33,316 nucleotides of DNA from Acidobacteriota bacterium (GTDB lineage Bacteria > Acidobacteriota > Terriglobia > Acidiferrales > UBA7541), in NCBI GenBank assembly GCA_003223315.1, contig QHYR01000021.1, positions 1 to 33,316 of the forward strand, given 5' to 3'. Below, piece by piece: positions 16,704 to 25,972 of the stretch. The number at the start of each line of letters is the position of its first letter. The first letter of the stretch is position 1. Both the position numbers and the translations under genes were made by a program. The notes beneath the pieces are model-generated. The model worked only from the letters and a program-made list of their open reading frames with translations. It was not told the DNA's origin and made no database searches.

Positions 16704-18324
16704 GTGCGCGCTCCGGCTCAGCGTAGCCGTAGGGCTCTTCGGTAATGATCGGCGCCGCTTCGAAATTATCGGTGGGAGGCGGCGATGGCGTCTCCCATTC
16801 CAGGCCTTTCGCGCTCCAGGGATTCGATCCGGCTACGGGTCCATAGCGGATGGACCAGAGAAGATAGACGAATGGAATCAAGTAGCCTACGCCGAGTATG
16901 GGAGGCGCCGGCGGAGGACATCACGTCGAGCACCTGGAACTCCGCGGGATAAACCGCGTAGCGGCGCGGCATTCCCAAATAGCCCAACATGTATTGCGGA
17001 AAAAAGGTGAGATTGAAACCCACAAAAATCACCAGCGCGGCGAAGCGAGCCCAGCCATCGTGATAGAGCCGCCCGGTGATCTTCGGCCACCAAAAGTGAA
17101 TGCCCCCCAGATAAGCCATCACGGCGCCGCCCACCATGATGTAATGAAAATGGGCGATCACGAAGTAGGTGTCGTGCAGATGGACGCCCGTAGCGAGTGA
17201 AGCGAGAAAGAGGCCTGTGAGACCGCCCATGGTGAAAAGTCCGATGAAGCCGAGCGCATAGAGCATCGGCGCTTGATAGGAGATCGAGCCCTTATAGAGG
17301 GTTGCGGTCCAATTGAAAACCTTGATCGCAGAAGGAATGGCCAGCGCAAAACTTAGAGCGGAAGAAATAAATCCGGCGTACACGGATTGGCTGGACACAA
17401 ACAGATGGTGGCCCCAGACCAGAAAGCTGAACACCGCGATCGCCAGGCTCGAATAGGCGATGAAGATATATCCGAAAGGTTTTTTCTTTGAGAAGCAGGT
17501 GACCAGTTCGCTTACGACGCCCATGCCCGGCAGAATCATGATGTAAACGGCGGGATGGGAATAAAACCAGAAGAGATGTTGAAATAGAACCGGATCACCC
17601 CCGATCGCCGGATCGAAAATCCCCACGTGAAAGATTCGTTCAAGTCCCACCAGGAACAAGGCGATGGCAAGCACCGGCGTCGCCAGCACAAAGATCACGC
17701 TCGCGGCATATATGGACCAGAGAAAGAGCGGCATGCGTTTCCAAGTCATGCCCGGAGCGCGCATTTTGTGAATGGTAACGATGAAGTTCAGACCCGTCAG
17801 GATGGAGGAAAATCCCGTAATGAAAACGCCCAGTGCCGTGGTAATAACGTGGGTGTTGAGGTAGTGGCTGCTCAAGGGAGTGTAGAAGGTCCAGCCGGTG
17901 TCCACTCCGCCGGAAATAAGCGCATAGAGCGTGAAGGCCGCGCCCGTGATGTAGACATACCAGCTCAGCAGGTTCAGGCGCGGGAAAGCCAGGTCACGCG
18001 CGCCGATCATCATGGGCACGAGAAAGTTGCCGAGCGTCGCGGGGATGGAGGGAATTAGGAAGAAAAAGACCATGACCACGCCGTGCATGGTGAAAAGCTT
18101 GTTGTAGGTTTCCGGCTGAACCAAAGCGCCGGCTGGCTCGATCAAGTGCAGCCGCATCATGACCGCTGCGGCGCCTCCAATGAAAAACATCAGTGTGATC
18201 GAACCGAGATAGAGCAGCGCGATGCGTTTATGGTCAGTGGTAAAGAGCCAGGATTTGATTCCATAGTTGGCATTCAGGTAGTGAACGCGTGATTCGACCG
18301 GGCCTCCGATACGGCCGTGCTCAT
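16696..18324 (-). CDS. Cytochrome c oxidase subunit I (A2-type), two frameshifts
   Basis: Catalytic subunit with heme a, heme a3 and CuB. Ligand regions are present: low-spin heme His in [10 protein letters not shown], CuB site in YSHPAVY and WGHHLF, and a3/low-spin His in [14 protein letters not shown]. The YSHP motif without the usual Glu marks the A2 subfamily, as in Rhodothermus-type caa3. The ORF track shows only 16766-18190. The native start is ATG 18324, overlapping the coxB stop, but that frame gives MSTAVSEA and then a stop; adding one C to GGCCC joins it to the [13 protein letters not shown] frame. Near the end, an extra C in TCCCATACTC diverts SSAGAS away from [15 protein letters not shown], which continues as ORF 16696-16881. 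About 540 residues if repaired. Confidence 0.9.
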
Positions 18325-19300
18325 GGCGCCTGCGTCCTTTCTCCCGAAGCGAGCGATTTGATGTAAGCGATCAATTGCAGAATGTGTTCTTCGCTGACTT
18401 GTCCGCGAAACGTAGGCATCACGGGCCGGTAATTTGGCAGGGGCAGGGAAGCGGGATCGAGGATCGATTGACGGACATAGGCTCCGTCCATCACACGATT
18501 CTGGCCGTCTCGCAGCGTCACCTGCTTGCCGAATCTGCCTTGCAGCGCGGGCCCGGCACCTGTTCCGTCTGAAAGATGGCACGTATCGCAACCAAGGCGC
18601 GAAAAGAGCTGCAGGCCCATTTGGGCCATGGATTCGGCGGTGGAATTTTCCCGCAGCCATTGCGCGTAGCCGGTGAGAGACATCACCTCGATTGTTCCTG
18701 TCATTCCCGAATGCAGAGTTCCGCAATATTGCGCGCAGAAGAGGTGATAACTGCCCGGTTTGGTCGCTTCAAACCATTCCGATGTGTAGCGGCCGGGGAC
18801 CACGTCCATCTTCATGCGGAAGGCGGGCACGAAGAAATCGTGGATCACGTCTTCCGAGGTCATGGTCAGGCGTACAGGAACATCCACTGGGATGTGCAAT
18901 TGGTTGATTTCACGCGGTCCTTCGGGATGCTGCAGGTGCCACATCCATTGTTTGCCCACGACGAAGATTGCCATGGCGCCTTGCGGCGACTGCGCGGCGG
19001 CAAAAAAGAGGCTGGCCCCCCAAAGAAAAAGGAATATGCAAATCAGACTGGGAATGGCTATCCCGGTGATCTCCAGCGCCATTGACTGCTGTGTGGCGGG
19101 CGGACGCTCCGCTTCGAGCGCCGGCGATACTTGATCATGAAGTAGAAGATCGTCGCGAAAATTAAGAACGTAAAGAACAGCGCGAGACCGGTGAGGAAAA
19201 AGTACAAATGGTCGACGCGGTCGGCCGAGGTGGAGGCATCCGTCGGCCGAAGCTGCGGCCATTGCGCAATAAAAACTCCGGCGATGAGACTAACGTCCAA
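18321..19300 (-). CDS. Cytochrome c oxidase subunit II with fused cytochrome c, frameshifted N-terminus
   Basis: CuA subunit of a caa3 oxidase. The CuA site reads VIHDFF (first His) and [14 protein letters not shown]-terminal cytochrome c domain has CDTCH and Met in PVMPTFRG, so it accepts electrons directly from a c-type donor such as ActE or ActA. The ORF given as 18321-19262 has a nonsense N-terminus. The real one is in the frame of ORF 19058-19300 (TTG start, then [13 protein letters not shown] and the membrane helix [12 protein letters not shown]). The frames meet near 19112, where one G appears to be missing (TCGAAGCGGAG for TCGAAGGCGGAG). Two anchor helices are present once joined. Confidence 0.9.
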
Positions 19301-19327
19301 GCTTAACGGTTGCCTTTCTTTTCGCCT

Positions 19328-20182
19328 TCAAGCGTCCCGCCTGGGAAGGCCATACTTCTCACGGCGAAATAGAATTGCGATCACGAGCCCAAGAGACAGC
19401 ACAGTCAGCGCGCCCGCAGCCTTGACGACGCGGGAGATCAACAGACCATACTTTCCGGTTGCCGGGTCGTAGTGATAGCAGTAAAGCAAAATCTGATCGA
19501 TGGGAGAGCCGATCCTCTCTTGCGACGCTTCCAGCAATCCCAGCCGCAGATCACGCGAGGGATAACTGATGCCATAGAAATAGCGCACCAGTTTTCCGGC
19601 GTGTGTGAGCAGCACGATTCCGCTGGGATGGGCGAACTGGCCGGAGGCGGAATCGTAGGCGTAACGGAAGCCTGCCGCTTGCGCCAGCATCTTGATCTGC
19701 GCTTTGTCTCCCGTCAGAAAGTGCCATCCTTGCGCGCCGCCGGGCCGGCCGTAGAGTCCGGTATAAAGTTCATGCTTCACGTTCGCGAGGATCGGCCGCT
19801 CGGTAGGATCAATGCTCACCGTCACAATCGTAAAATCCTTCCCGATCTCCAGTGGCAATTCTTTTGCGCTGCGCAAGAGGCCATTGAGCACCTCCGTGCA
19901 CAGCATCGGGCACTGGTAATACACGAGCGTCAGGATGACGGGCTTTTGTCCAAAGAATTCTTGCAGTGCCACCGTGTGGCCGTGCTCGTCGCGAAAAGCG
20001 AGATCAAGGGGAATGTCGCTGCCGAGGTTCTGATCCAATCCGACGTCGCGCAGCAGCGCCGGGCGCAGGCCCGCAGTCTGCACCGGTCTGTCGTCCAGTT
20101 GAGCGTTTGCGGAGCTGACGTCAAAAAGGCTCCCAAGAAACCCGAGTGCGAGAATCGATAAACGGAGAGCTTGCGATTTCAT
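19328..20182 (-). CDS. SCO1/SenC-family copper chaperone for the oxidase
   Basis: A 284-residue thioredoxin-fold protein with an N-terminal signal or anchor. The copper-binding set is complete: CPMLC at residues 91-95 and His185 in QFAHPSG. Unusually for a classic Sco1 it also ends with a membrane helix (AAGALTVLSLGLVIAILF) and a short basic tail. This longer form is common beside alternative complex III/caa3 operons. It delivers copper to the CuA centre of subunit II, encoded immediately downstream. The start overlaps the end of the preceding small membrane gene. Confidence 0.93.
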   Translation of the reverse strand: MKSQALRLSILALGFLGSLFDVSSANAQLDDRPVQTAGLRPALLRDVGLDQNLGSDIPLDLAFRDEHGHTVALQEFFGQKPVILTLVYYQCPMLCTEVLNGLLRSAKELPLEIGKDFTIVTVSIDPTERPILANVKHELYTGLYGRPGGAQGWHFLTGDKAQIKMLAQAAGFRYAYDSASGQFAHPSGIVLLTHAGKLVRYFYGISYPSRDLRLGLLEASQERIGSPIDQILLYCYHYDPATGKYGLLISRVVKAAGALTVLSLGLVIAILFRREKYGLPRRDA

Positions 20183-20640
20183 CGCGCGGATCCTCGTGGC
20201 TGAGGAATGCTCGTGGCGGGGTTTTCATTTTTAGGCAGCGGCGTATTTTGCGGGTTGGCGGCTGAGCGTATTGGTAATCCTCGCTGCAGAAGCAACTCCA
20301 TGGCGCGGTCAATCGGCAGGCGAACGATGCCATTCTGGCGATCGATCCAGCCGTAGCTGTTGAGGAGATTCTGTTGCGATTGGTAATAGTTCTGCAGATC
20401 CTCACGGGGATTTGGCTGAACGCGCGGCGGAGGAGGCAGCGGCCGCTCAGCGGCAAAGGGCGCCGCGACGAAAGATCCTGGATTTTCCGCCTTCTGAAAG
20501 TATTTGAATAGCCAGATCAGCGATAGCGAAGTGGCAGCTAGAATTGCGGCCATAATGAGGGCGAAGTAGAGCAAGCCGCGCGGGCTGGCATCGCTTCTCT
20601 CGTAGCCCTGCGAGCGGGTTGCGTGTGGGCTAGTCGCCAT
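20179..20640 (-). CDS. Single-helix membrane protein of act-cox operons
   Basis: About 153 residues, starting at the ATG 20640 that overlaps the end of actF (the ORF start at 20709 reads back into actF). It has one membrane helix (LLYFALIMAAILAATSLSLIWLF) and a Pro-rich linker. A conserved-looking domain follows, NYYQSQQNLLNSYGWIDRQNGIVRLPIDRAMELLLQRGLP. I recall proteins with this LNSYGW...IPIDRAM pattern between act and cox genes in other bacteria, without an established function. The position between actF and sco and the overlap with both neighbours suggest a role in assembly of the supercomplex. Confidence 0.8.
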   Translation of the reverse strand: MATSPHATRSQGYERSDASPRGLLYFALIMAAILAATSLSLIWLFKYFQKAENPGSFVAAPFAAERPLPPPPRVQPNPREDLQNYYQSQQNLLNSYGWIDRQNGIVRLPIDRAMELLLQRGLPIRSAANPQNTPLPKNENPATSIPQPRGSAR

Positions 20641-21827
20641 GCTGGAGCGCCCCTTCGAATCTGGGGTCGTGTAGAGGCAGTAAGGGCCGGCTCTTGAGTT
20701 CGCGCACAAACGCCGCTATCCAAATTCCGCCCATCCCGGCGGGCAACAGGAAATCAAGCAAATAGAAATGGGGGCCGGCCTTCTCGAATGCAGGGACCAC
20801 CATCCAGTAGATATCCACAAACGTCATGGACGATCAGTGCGCCGCAGAGCACGGAAAATCCACGTGTCGCTTGATCGCGCGCATGAGCAGAAGATAGAAG
20901 GGAATTGCGAAAGAAAAGAAAATCATCATGAGCGCGACGATGGCCCAGCCGCCTTCCGCTCGCGTCACGTACCAGGGGATTTCCTTGGTCAGATTCCCCG
21001 CCCAGATGATCAGGAATTGAGAAAAGGCCAGATAAGCCCAGAGCATTACGAACGTCAGGACCAGGTTCCCAAGATCGTTGAAACGGTCCGGCGTGATTGC
21101 AGCGGCGACGGGTTCGCCCTGGGAAAGCAGGCCCGCCACCAGAATGGACAAAGCGAGCGCGCCGAGCACCTGCAGGACCATGAAGATCATGCCGAAAATT
21201 GTGGAGAACCAGTGCGGCTCGAGAGACATGATCCAGTCAATGGAAAAGAACGTCACCGTAAGGCCATAAAGCACCAATCCCGGCCCACTCAAAGTTTCCA
21301 GACGTCCGGCCAGTGTTGGATCACCGGTACGGTCCTGCTCGTCTGACCAGCGGTTCAGCCGGCGCGCTAAAACCCACCACACCGCGAAATAGATCACATT
21401 GCGAATGAGGAAAAACGGCAAGTTCAAATAAGGCTGCTTGAATTTGAGAGCGGTATCCGCAGCGACAAGGGTTGGATGTGTCCAGGAATACAGGCGGCCG
21501 AGCCCGAGCAGGAGTGGAAGCGCAAAAGCGGTGAGCAGCGGCAGAGTGCGCGTGCCTGCTTCCAATGGGCGACGAATCGGCAATCCCCAAAGTCCGCCGG
21601 TCAAGTGGTGCACCATTAAAAATGCGGCGCAGCCGAGCGGGAAGCCGAGCCAGAAGCCGAGCCAGAAGCCGAGCCAGAAGACAAATGCCAGCAGGTAGGA
21701 ACGGAAGAATTGCTCGGGTGCGCGAATCCCGTCGAGCACCGCGAGGATGAGCGCGGCGATTCCCAGAATCAGGGCGCGCTTCTGGGATGAGATCGAATCG
21801 AGGGCCAAGCGCGTCGGTTGCCGTCAT
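20630..21827 (-). CDS. Alternative complex III subunit ActF, broken near both ends
   Basis: Quinol-dehydrogenase complex membrane subunit of the NrfD-like ActF family, about 400 residues when whole. The core is clear: HHLTGGLWG, PLEAGTRTLPLL, LEPHWFSTIFG, AYLAFSQFLIIWAGNL. The main frame begins at TTG 21808 without a ribosome site. The ATG overlapping the actE stop (21827) is one base out of frame, and dropping one G early on gives MTQPTRLALDS. At the 3' end the frame stops at 20834 (HVDFPCSAAH). The family tail TFVDIYWMVVPAFEKAGPHF appears right after, as ORF 20630-20827; adding one T and removing one C links them as DFSVLCGALIVMTFVD. It also contains a 12-bp tandem repeat. Confidence 0.85.
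21641..21680. repeat. 12-bp in-frame tandem repeat inside actF
   Basis: Three copies of GAAGCCGAGCCA plus four bases. On the coding strand they give FWLGFWLGFWLGF inside a membrane helix, where related ActF proteins, as I remember them, have a single FWLG. Two extra units add eight residues to the helix without breaking the frame. Confidence 0.9.
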
Positions 21828-22435
21828 GGTTGCCCCGTGAGCGCGCGGCTCTGCGATTCGGGAACGTCCGCCGTCGAGCCGTGCGCGCTGAATTGCAATG
21901 CCCGGATGTAAGCGGCGATGCGCCAGCGATCCTCCGGCGAAACTCGGGAGGCATAGCTGTACATAAGCCCCAGGCCATTGGTCATCACGTCGAAGAAATG
22001 CCCGGCGGGAGCCTGCCGCAGGCGTTCTAAGTGAAACGAAGGCGGCGATGGAAATCCGCGTTGCACGATCATTCCATTTCCGCTGCCGGTGTAATCGTGG
22101 CAAGGCGAACAGTAGATGTTATACCGCTCGCGTCCGCGGCTCAGTTCAGCAGAAGTGATGGGGAAGGGAAAAAGATCTTCGACAACGCCGTTGATCCTGC
22201 CGGTATAGAGAAACTCGTCGGTGCGCAATTGGCCGCGCGCCACGGTTCCCTCGACGGGCGGCCGCGCGGAACGGCCGTCCGCAAAAAAAGTGCTGGGGTC
22301 TTCAGGTACGTACTTGGGCTGGACGTGCATGTCCTGGCGGCAGCCGGCGAGCCAGAGGGCAGAAAAGATCACGCACGCCCGGAGCGCTGGCCTCGAGGCC
22401 GGCAAGGATTTGCGCGATTTAGACTTCGGCTTCAT
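21824..22435 (-). CDS. Alternative complex III subunit ActE (monoheme cytochrome c lipoprotein)
   Basis: About 203 residues using ATG 22435, which overlaps actD by 17 bp and gives a proper lipoprotein signal (ACVIFSALWLAGC, lipobox LAGC). The ORF start at 22591 is a read-back into actD. A single heme motif, CSPCH, is followed by DYTGSGNGMIVQRGFPSPP, and the distal ligand is probably the Met in NGLGLMYSYASRV. ActE passes electrons from the complex towards the oxidase. The frame is intact and all family landmarks are present. The stop overlaps the probable actF start (ATGA). Confidence 0.93.
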   Translation of the reverse strand: MKPKSKSRKSLPASRPALRACVIFSALWLAGCRQDMHVQPKYVPEDPSTFFADGRSARPPVEGTVARGQLRTDEFLYTGRINGVVEDLFPFPITSAELSRGRERYNIYCSPCHDYTGSGNGMIVQRGFPSPPSFHLERLRQAPAGHFFDVMTNGLGLMYSYASRVSPEDRWRIAAYIRALQFSAHGSTADVPESQSRALTGQP

Positions 22436-22955
22436 AGACGCCAAATGGTTTGAGGCTTTCCAGAAATTGTCGGGTAGCGCCCATATCGAATTTCTTGTCC
22501 CGCGCCTTGATGCACAGGAAAAAGCGTCCCCGCGTGACCAAGGCAAAGCGTGGCACATTGAAAAGCGGGTGATAAGGTGTCGGCAAACCATTCATCGCCA
22601 GCATTCCGAAGGTGGCCGCCAGCGCCGCGCAGAGAATCGTTAACTCGAAGGTGATCGGAATGAACGCGGGCCAGCTATTGAAGGGCTTCCCGTCCACGTT
22701 CAAGGGGAAACTCAGGACGTTCGCATACCATTGAAGAAAAAAGTCGCCTGCTGCGCCGAACATCCCTGCGAACAACACGATCAGAGGAAGTCGCGTGCTA
22801 CGGAACCCCACGGCTTCCGCCAGCCCTTCTACCGGCATGGGCGAGAAAGCATCGATGCTGCAATAACCGGCCTCTCGCGCGCGGTGGGCGGCGTCGAGAA
22901 GCTGGTCCGGGCTCTCGAATTCCGCAACTAATCCGTAAAGGCGCTTATTGGCCAT
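22419..22955 (-). CDS. Alternative complex III subunit ActD (DUF3341)
   Basis: A 178-residue membrane subunit with the full family pattern: YGLVAEFESPDQLLDAAHRARE, the core DAFSPMPVEGLAEAVGF, two helices, FPLNVDGKPFNSWPAFIPITFEL, and the C-terminal PYHPLFNVPRFAL region. It is intact. ActD has no cofactor and helps hold the complex together in the membrane. Only 35 bp separate its start from the end of the repaired actB frame, so the actC gene that normally sits here is missing. Confidence 0.93.
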   Translation of the reverse strand: MANKRLYGLVAEFESPDQLLDAAHRAREAGYCSIDAFSPMPVEGLAEAVGFRSTRLPLIVLFAGMFGAAGDFFLQWYANVLSFPLNVDGKPFNSWPAFIPITFELTILCAALAATFGMLAMNGLPTPYHPLFNVPRFALVTRGRFFLCIKARDKKFDMGATRQFLESLKPFGVYEAEV

Positions 22956-22990
22956 GATCTCTGGTGTTGAGCCATGTGCGTCGCTTGCGT

Positions 22991-25925
22991 TCAGGTAGCT
23001 GAAATCTCCGGGTTCGGATTCCTCAACTTTGCTAGATATGTAGTTCGCGGCCGCGTATTGAGTTCCGCCAGCAGGCTATAATCACGCGTCTGGCGCTTTA
23101 GCTTGGAAACGCGGCTGTTCGGATCATTGGATGTTGCCAAAGATGATCGCTTCGGTCGGGCAGGCCTGCTGACATGCGGTCTGGATCTCGCCATCGCGCA
23201 CGAGGCGGTCCTCTTTTTCGGCGTTGATTTTTGCTTCGTTGATCCGCTGCACACAGTACGTGCATTTCTCCATGACTCCACGGCTGCGCACCGTGACGTC
23301 CGGATTGCGTAGGCCATAGAGGCTAGGGGTGACCCAATCTGAGTAGAGTTTGAAATTAAAACGCCGCACTTTGTAGGGGCAGTTATTGGAGCAATAGCGC
23401 GTGCCTACGCAGCGGTTGTAAACCATTTCGTTAAGCCCTTCCGAGCTGTGAAGAGTGGCCCCAACCGGGCAGACGAGCTCGCATGGCGCCTGCTCGCAAT
23501 GCATGCAGGGCACCGGCTGAAAATAGGTTTCCGGGTTTTCGAGGCCTACGACGCAGGCTTCGCAACCCGTGCAGCGGCTCAGGTCGATAGACATGCCCCA
23601 GGCATATCCTTCGTACTTATATGGCTGATAGAGCGAAAGACCCTTCGCGGCTTCTTCCTCAGCGTCCTTGGCAAATTGCGGATTCTTGCGAAAGTCCTCG
23701 AGCGTGGCAATGCGCACAAGGTTTCGTGCGAAGGCATTCTCGCTCTCTTCTTCGACCTGCTGATTATTGTGCTCAATGGGATGATGAATCTGCGTCGCCG
23801 CCATGAGATAGTTCTGGCCCGTTTTTTCAATCTGAAGGCCGTTCGCGATCGCCAGCCTTGAGGACGTGCGCAGAAGATATCCATTCAGGCCGAAGCCCGT
23901 GCCCACGTGTCCCGCGCGCCTGCGTCCGTATCCCAGCGTAACCGTCGCCGAATTGTCGGCGTGCCCGGGAAGGGCCCACACCGGCCCGGTAGCCTTCCAG
24001 CCTCCGATATTCAGATTGACCACGTCGCCGGTCGTGAGGCCGAGGCGCCAAGCGGTTGCGGGGCTGAGTGCCACCGCGTTATCCCAGGTGCTCTTTGTGA
24101 GTGGTTTGGGTAGTTCTTGCAGCCAGCCGTTATTGGCCCAGCGGCCGTCGCCGATCGTGGGATCGGGCCGGAAGACTACCTCGATGGATTGTTGATTCAC
24201 CGCCGGCGGCTCCGGCGATTTGCCGTAATCGAGGCCCAGCTTGGGTGAAAGCGCGGGAAGAGCAGTGCCCGCCATCACGCCGTCGTGTAAAGTTTGTTCC
24301 CAGAAAGTCTCGAACGGTTCCTTGGAAGACTGCGAATGTTGCGTTCTCCAGTAATCGCGGACCAAATCGTGATCGGATTTTCCGGTGTCGCCTGTGAACA
24401 GCGCGACCAGCTCATGGAGCGATCTGCCGTGATAGAGCGGAGCGATGAGCGGTTGCACGATGCCTACGGTGCCGTCGTACGCGCGAGCATCACTCCAGGA
24501 TTCCAGAAAATAAGCTTGGGGAACGTGCCAATGACACAGTGCAGCAGTTTCATCGTCGTAGAGACCGCAATGAATGCGCAGCGGCACCTTAAGGAGCTGC
24601 TGCGCGAACTGCAGATCGGCGGGCGCGGTGAAGACGGGATTGCTGCCGAGAATGAATAGTGTCGAGACTTGCCCTGCTTCAATCTCTTTCGCCAGTTCCG
24701 GCAGGGAATCGTTTTCAGGGCTTAGTTCGATAGGTTCGGTATAAACGACGGTTGGGCCGCCGTTCCCGAGTGCCGCATTCATGGCATGGGCCAGGGCGTG
24801 CACCGCGGCGGGTTGCGATGGGCCCGCAAGCACCAGCGACGCGCCGCGATGGCTTTGCAGGTCCCGCAAAACTGCTTTCAGCCATGAATCCGGAACGGCT
24901 GAGCCGGCGCTTTGCACTGGAAGCCCAAGAGCGGCGGCCAGAGCCCGAGCGAAATTCTCGATTTCACCGCAGCGAATGGGGAGCCGATGATCCGCCATCG
25001 CACCGCTAATCGAGGGCGTACTCTCGACGACGTAGAGGCGATTCATCTCCGCGCGCGGCGTCTCGATTCCGCGCCAATTCGCAAAATCACGCGCGTAGCG
25101 GATACTGGCTGCGCCATCGTTGAGGAAATCGCAATCGAGAGAAACGACGACGGCGGCCCTATCGAATCGATTGACTGGATTCACATTGCGGCCAAAGGCG
25201 AGCCGTGCACCCTGATGTGCCGCGTAGTTGCCGCAGGGTTCGTGCGTATACCACCTTGCATTCGGGAATTGCGCGAGCAGGGACCGCATTTGCACAGCAA
25301 ATGTCGGTGATGAGGTGGTTTCGGTCAGGATCCGCAAGCCCGCGCCTTTTGTGCTGGCCAAAGTGGCGCGAAGATCATCGGCCATGGCCAGGAATGCCGG
25401 CCAATCGCTGATGCGTCCTTCGCGCAGGATCACCTGCGAGCGGTCCGGGTCCCAAAGCGTAAGCACCGAGGCCTGGCAGAAAATGTTGCTGGCTCCCAAA
25501 CTCCCCGGATGATCCGGATTTCCCTCCACTTTGGTGGGCCTTCCCATGTGGCTTTCCACGAGGAGACCGACGGCCACGCCACGCTCCGCCATTGACGTGG
25601 CGTAAAAAAGCGGCTTGCCGGGAATGACCTCTTCAGGGGCGCGTACGTAAGGGACAATCTTCTCGGTCGGTAATTTCGTGCAGGCGGTGAGTCCGGAAAG
25701 CGCCGCGGAGGCGGCCATCAGCTTCAGAACCTCGCGCCTGTTCAGCCCGTGTTTGGCGGCCTTCGGTTCTTTCTCTGGATCGTTGGGAAATTCATCGTGC
25801 AGGAATCTCTGATATTCGGGTGTGCAGGCAAGTTCGTCCATGCTGCGCCAGAGGCGCCTGGTGCCCTCGCGCTTGAGCTTCGCGGCGATCGCCGCAAAAT
25901 CCATCGTTCTCGATTCCGAAGGCAT
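22991..25925 (-). CDS. Alternative complex III subunit ActB, frameshifted and missing an Fe-S ligand segment
   Basis: Large peripheral subunit: Tat-like signal ([17 protein letters not shown]), a molybdopterin-oxidoreductase-like domain without cofactor, then a ferredoxin-like Fe-S domain. I start at MPSES (25925); MDFAA at 25904 is also possible, and the ORF start at 25985 overlaps actA. Two lesions are visible. At about 23555-23575 [10 protein letters not shown] runs straight into [13 protein letters not shown]; relatives have about 35 more residues here, including the fourth Cys of the first cluster. At about 23127 the frame ends in IIFGNIQ, while the next frame continues [18 protein letters not shown] and ends NPNPEISAT at 22991 (ORF 22991-23317); removing one C from ATCC repairs it. 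Other Cys motifs are present. Confidence 0.92.
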
Positions 25926-25972
25926 GTGGCTTAAACGATTCGATAGCGGTTCGCCCGAAGGAATGCTTGCCG

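Noticed and set aside
16696-16881. ORF read as a separate 61-residue membrane protein
   Set aside because: Its sequence is the normal C-terminal tail of CoxA displaced by a one-base frameshift.
17627-18058. Plus-strand ORF inside coxA rich in His, Gln and Arg
   Set aside because: Antisense shadow of a membrane protein gene; composition is typical of such shadows.
18274-18726. ORF of 150 residues overlapping coxB
   Set aside because: Only its last 16 codons (MSTAVSEA...) matter, as the out-of-frame start of CoxA; the rest is a shadow of coxB.
20630-20827. ORF read as an independent small membrane protein
   Set aside because: It continues the ActF family sequence and lies directly after its premature stop.
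22991-23317. ORF read as an independent 108-residue protein
   Set aside because: The second half is the ActB tail in a shifted frame; the first half is a shadow of the ActB Fe-S region.
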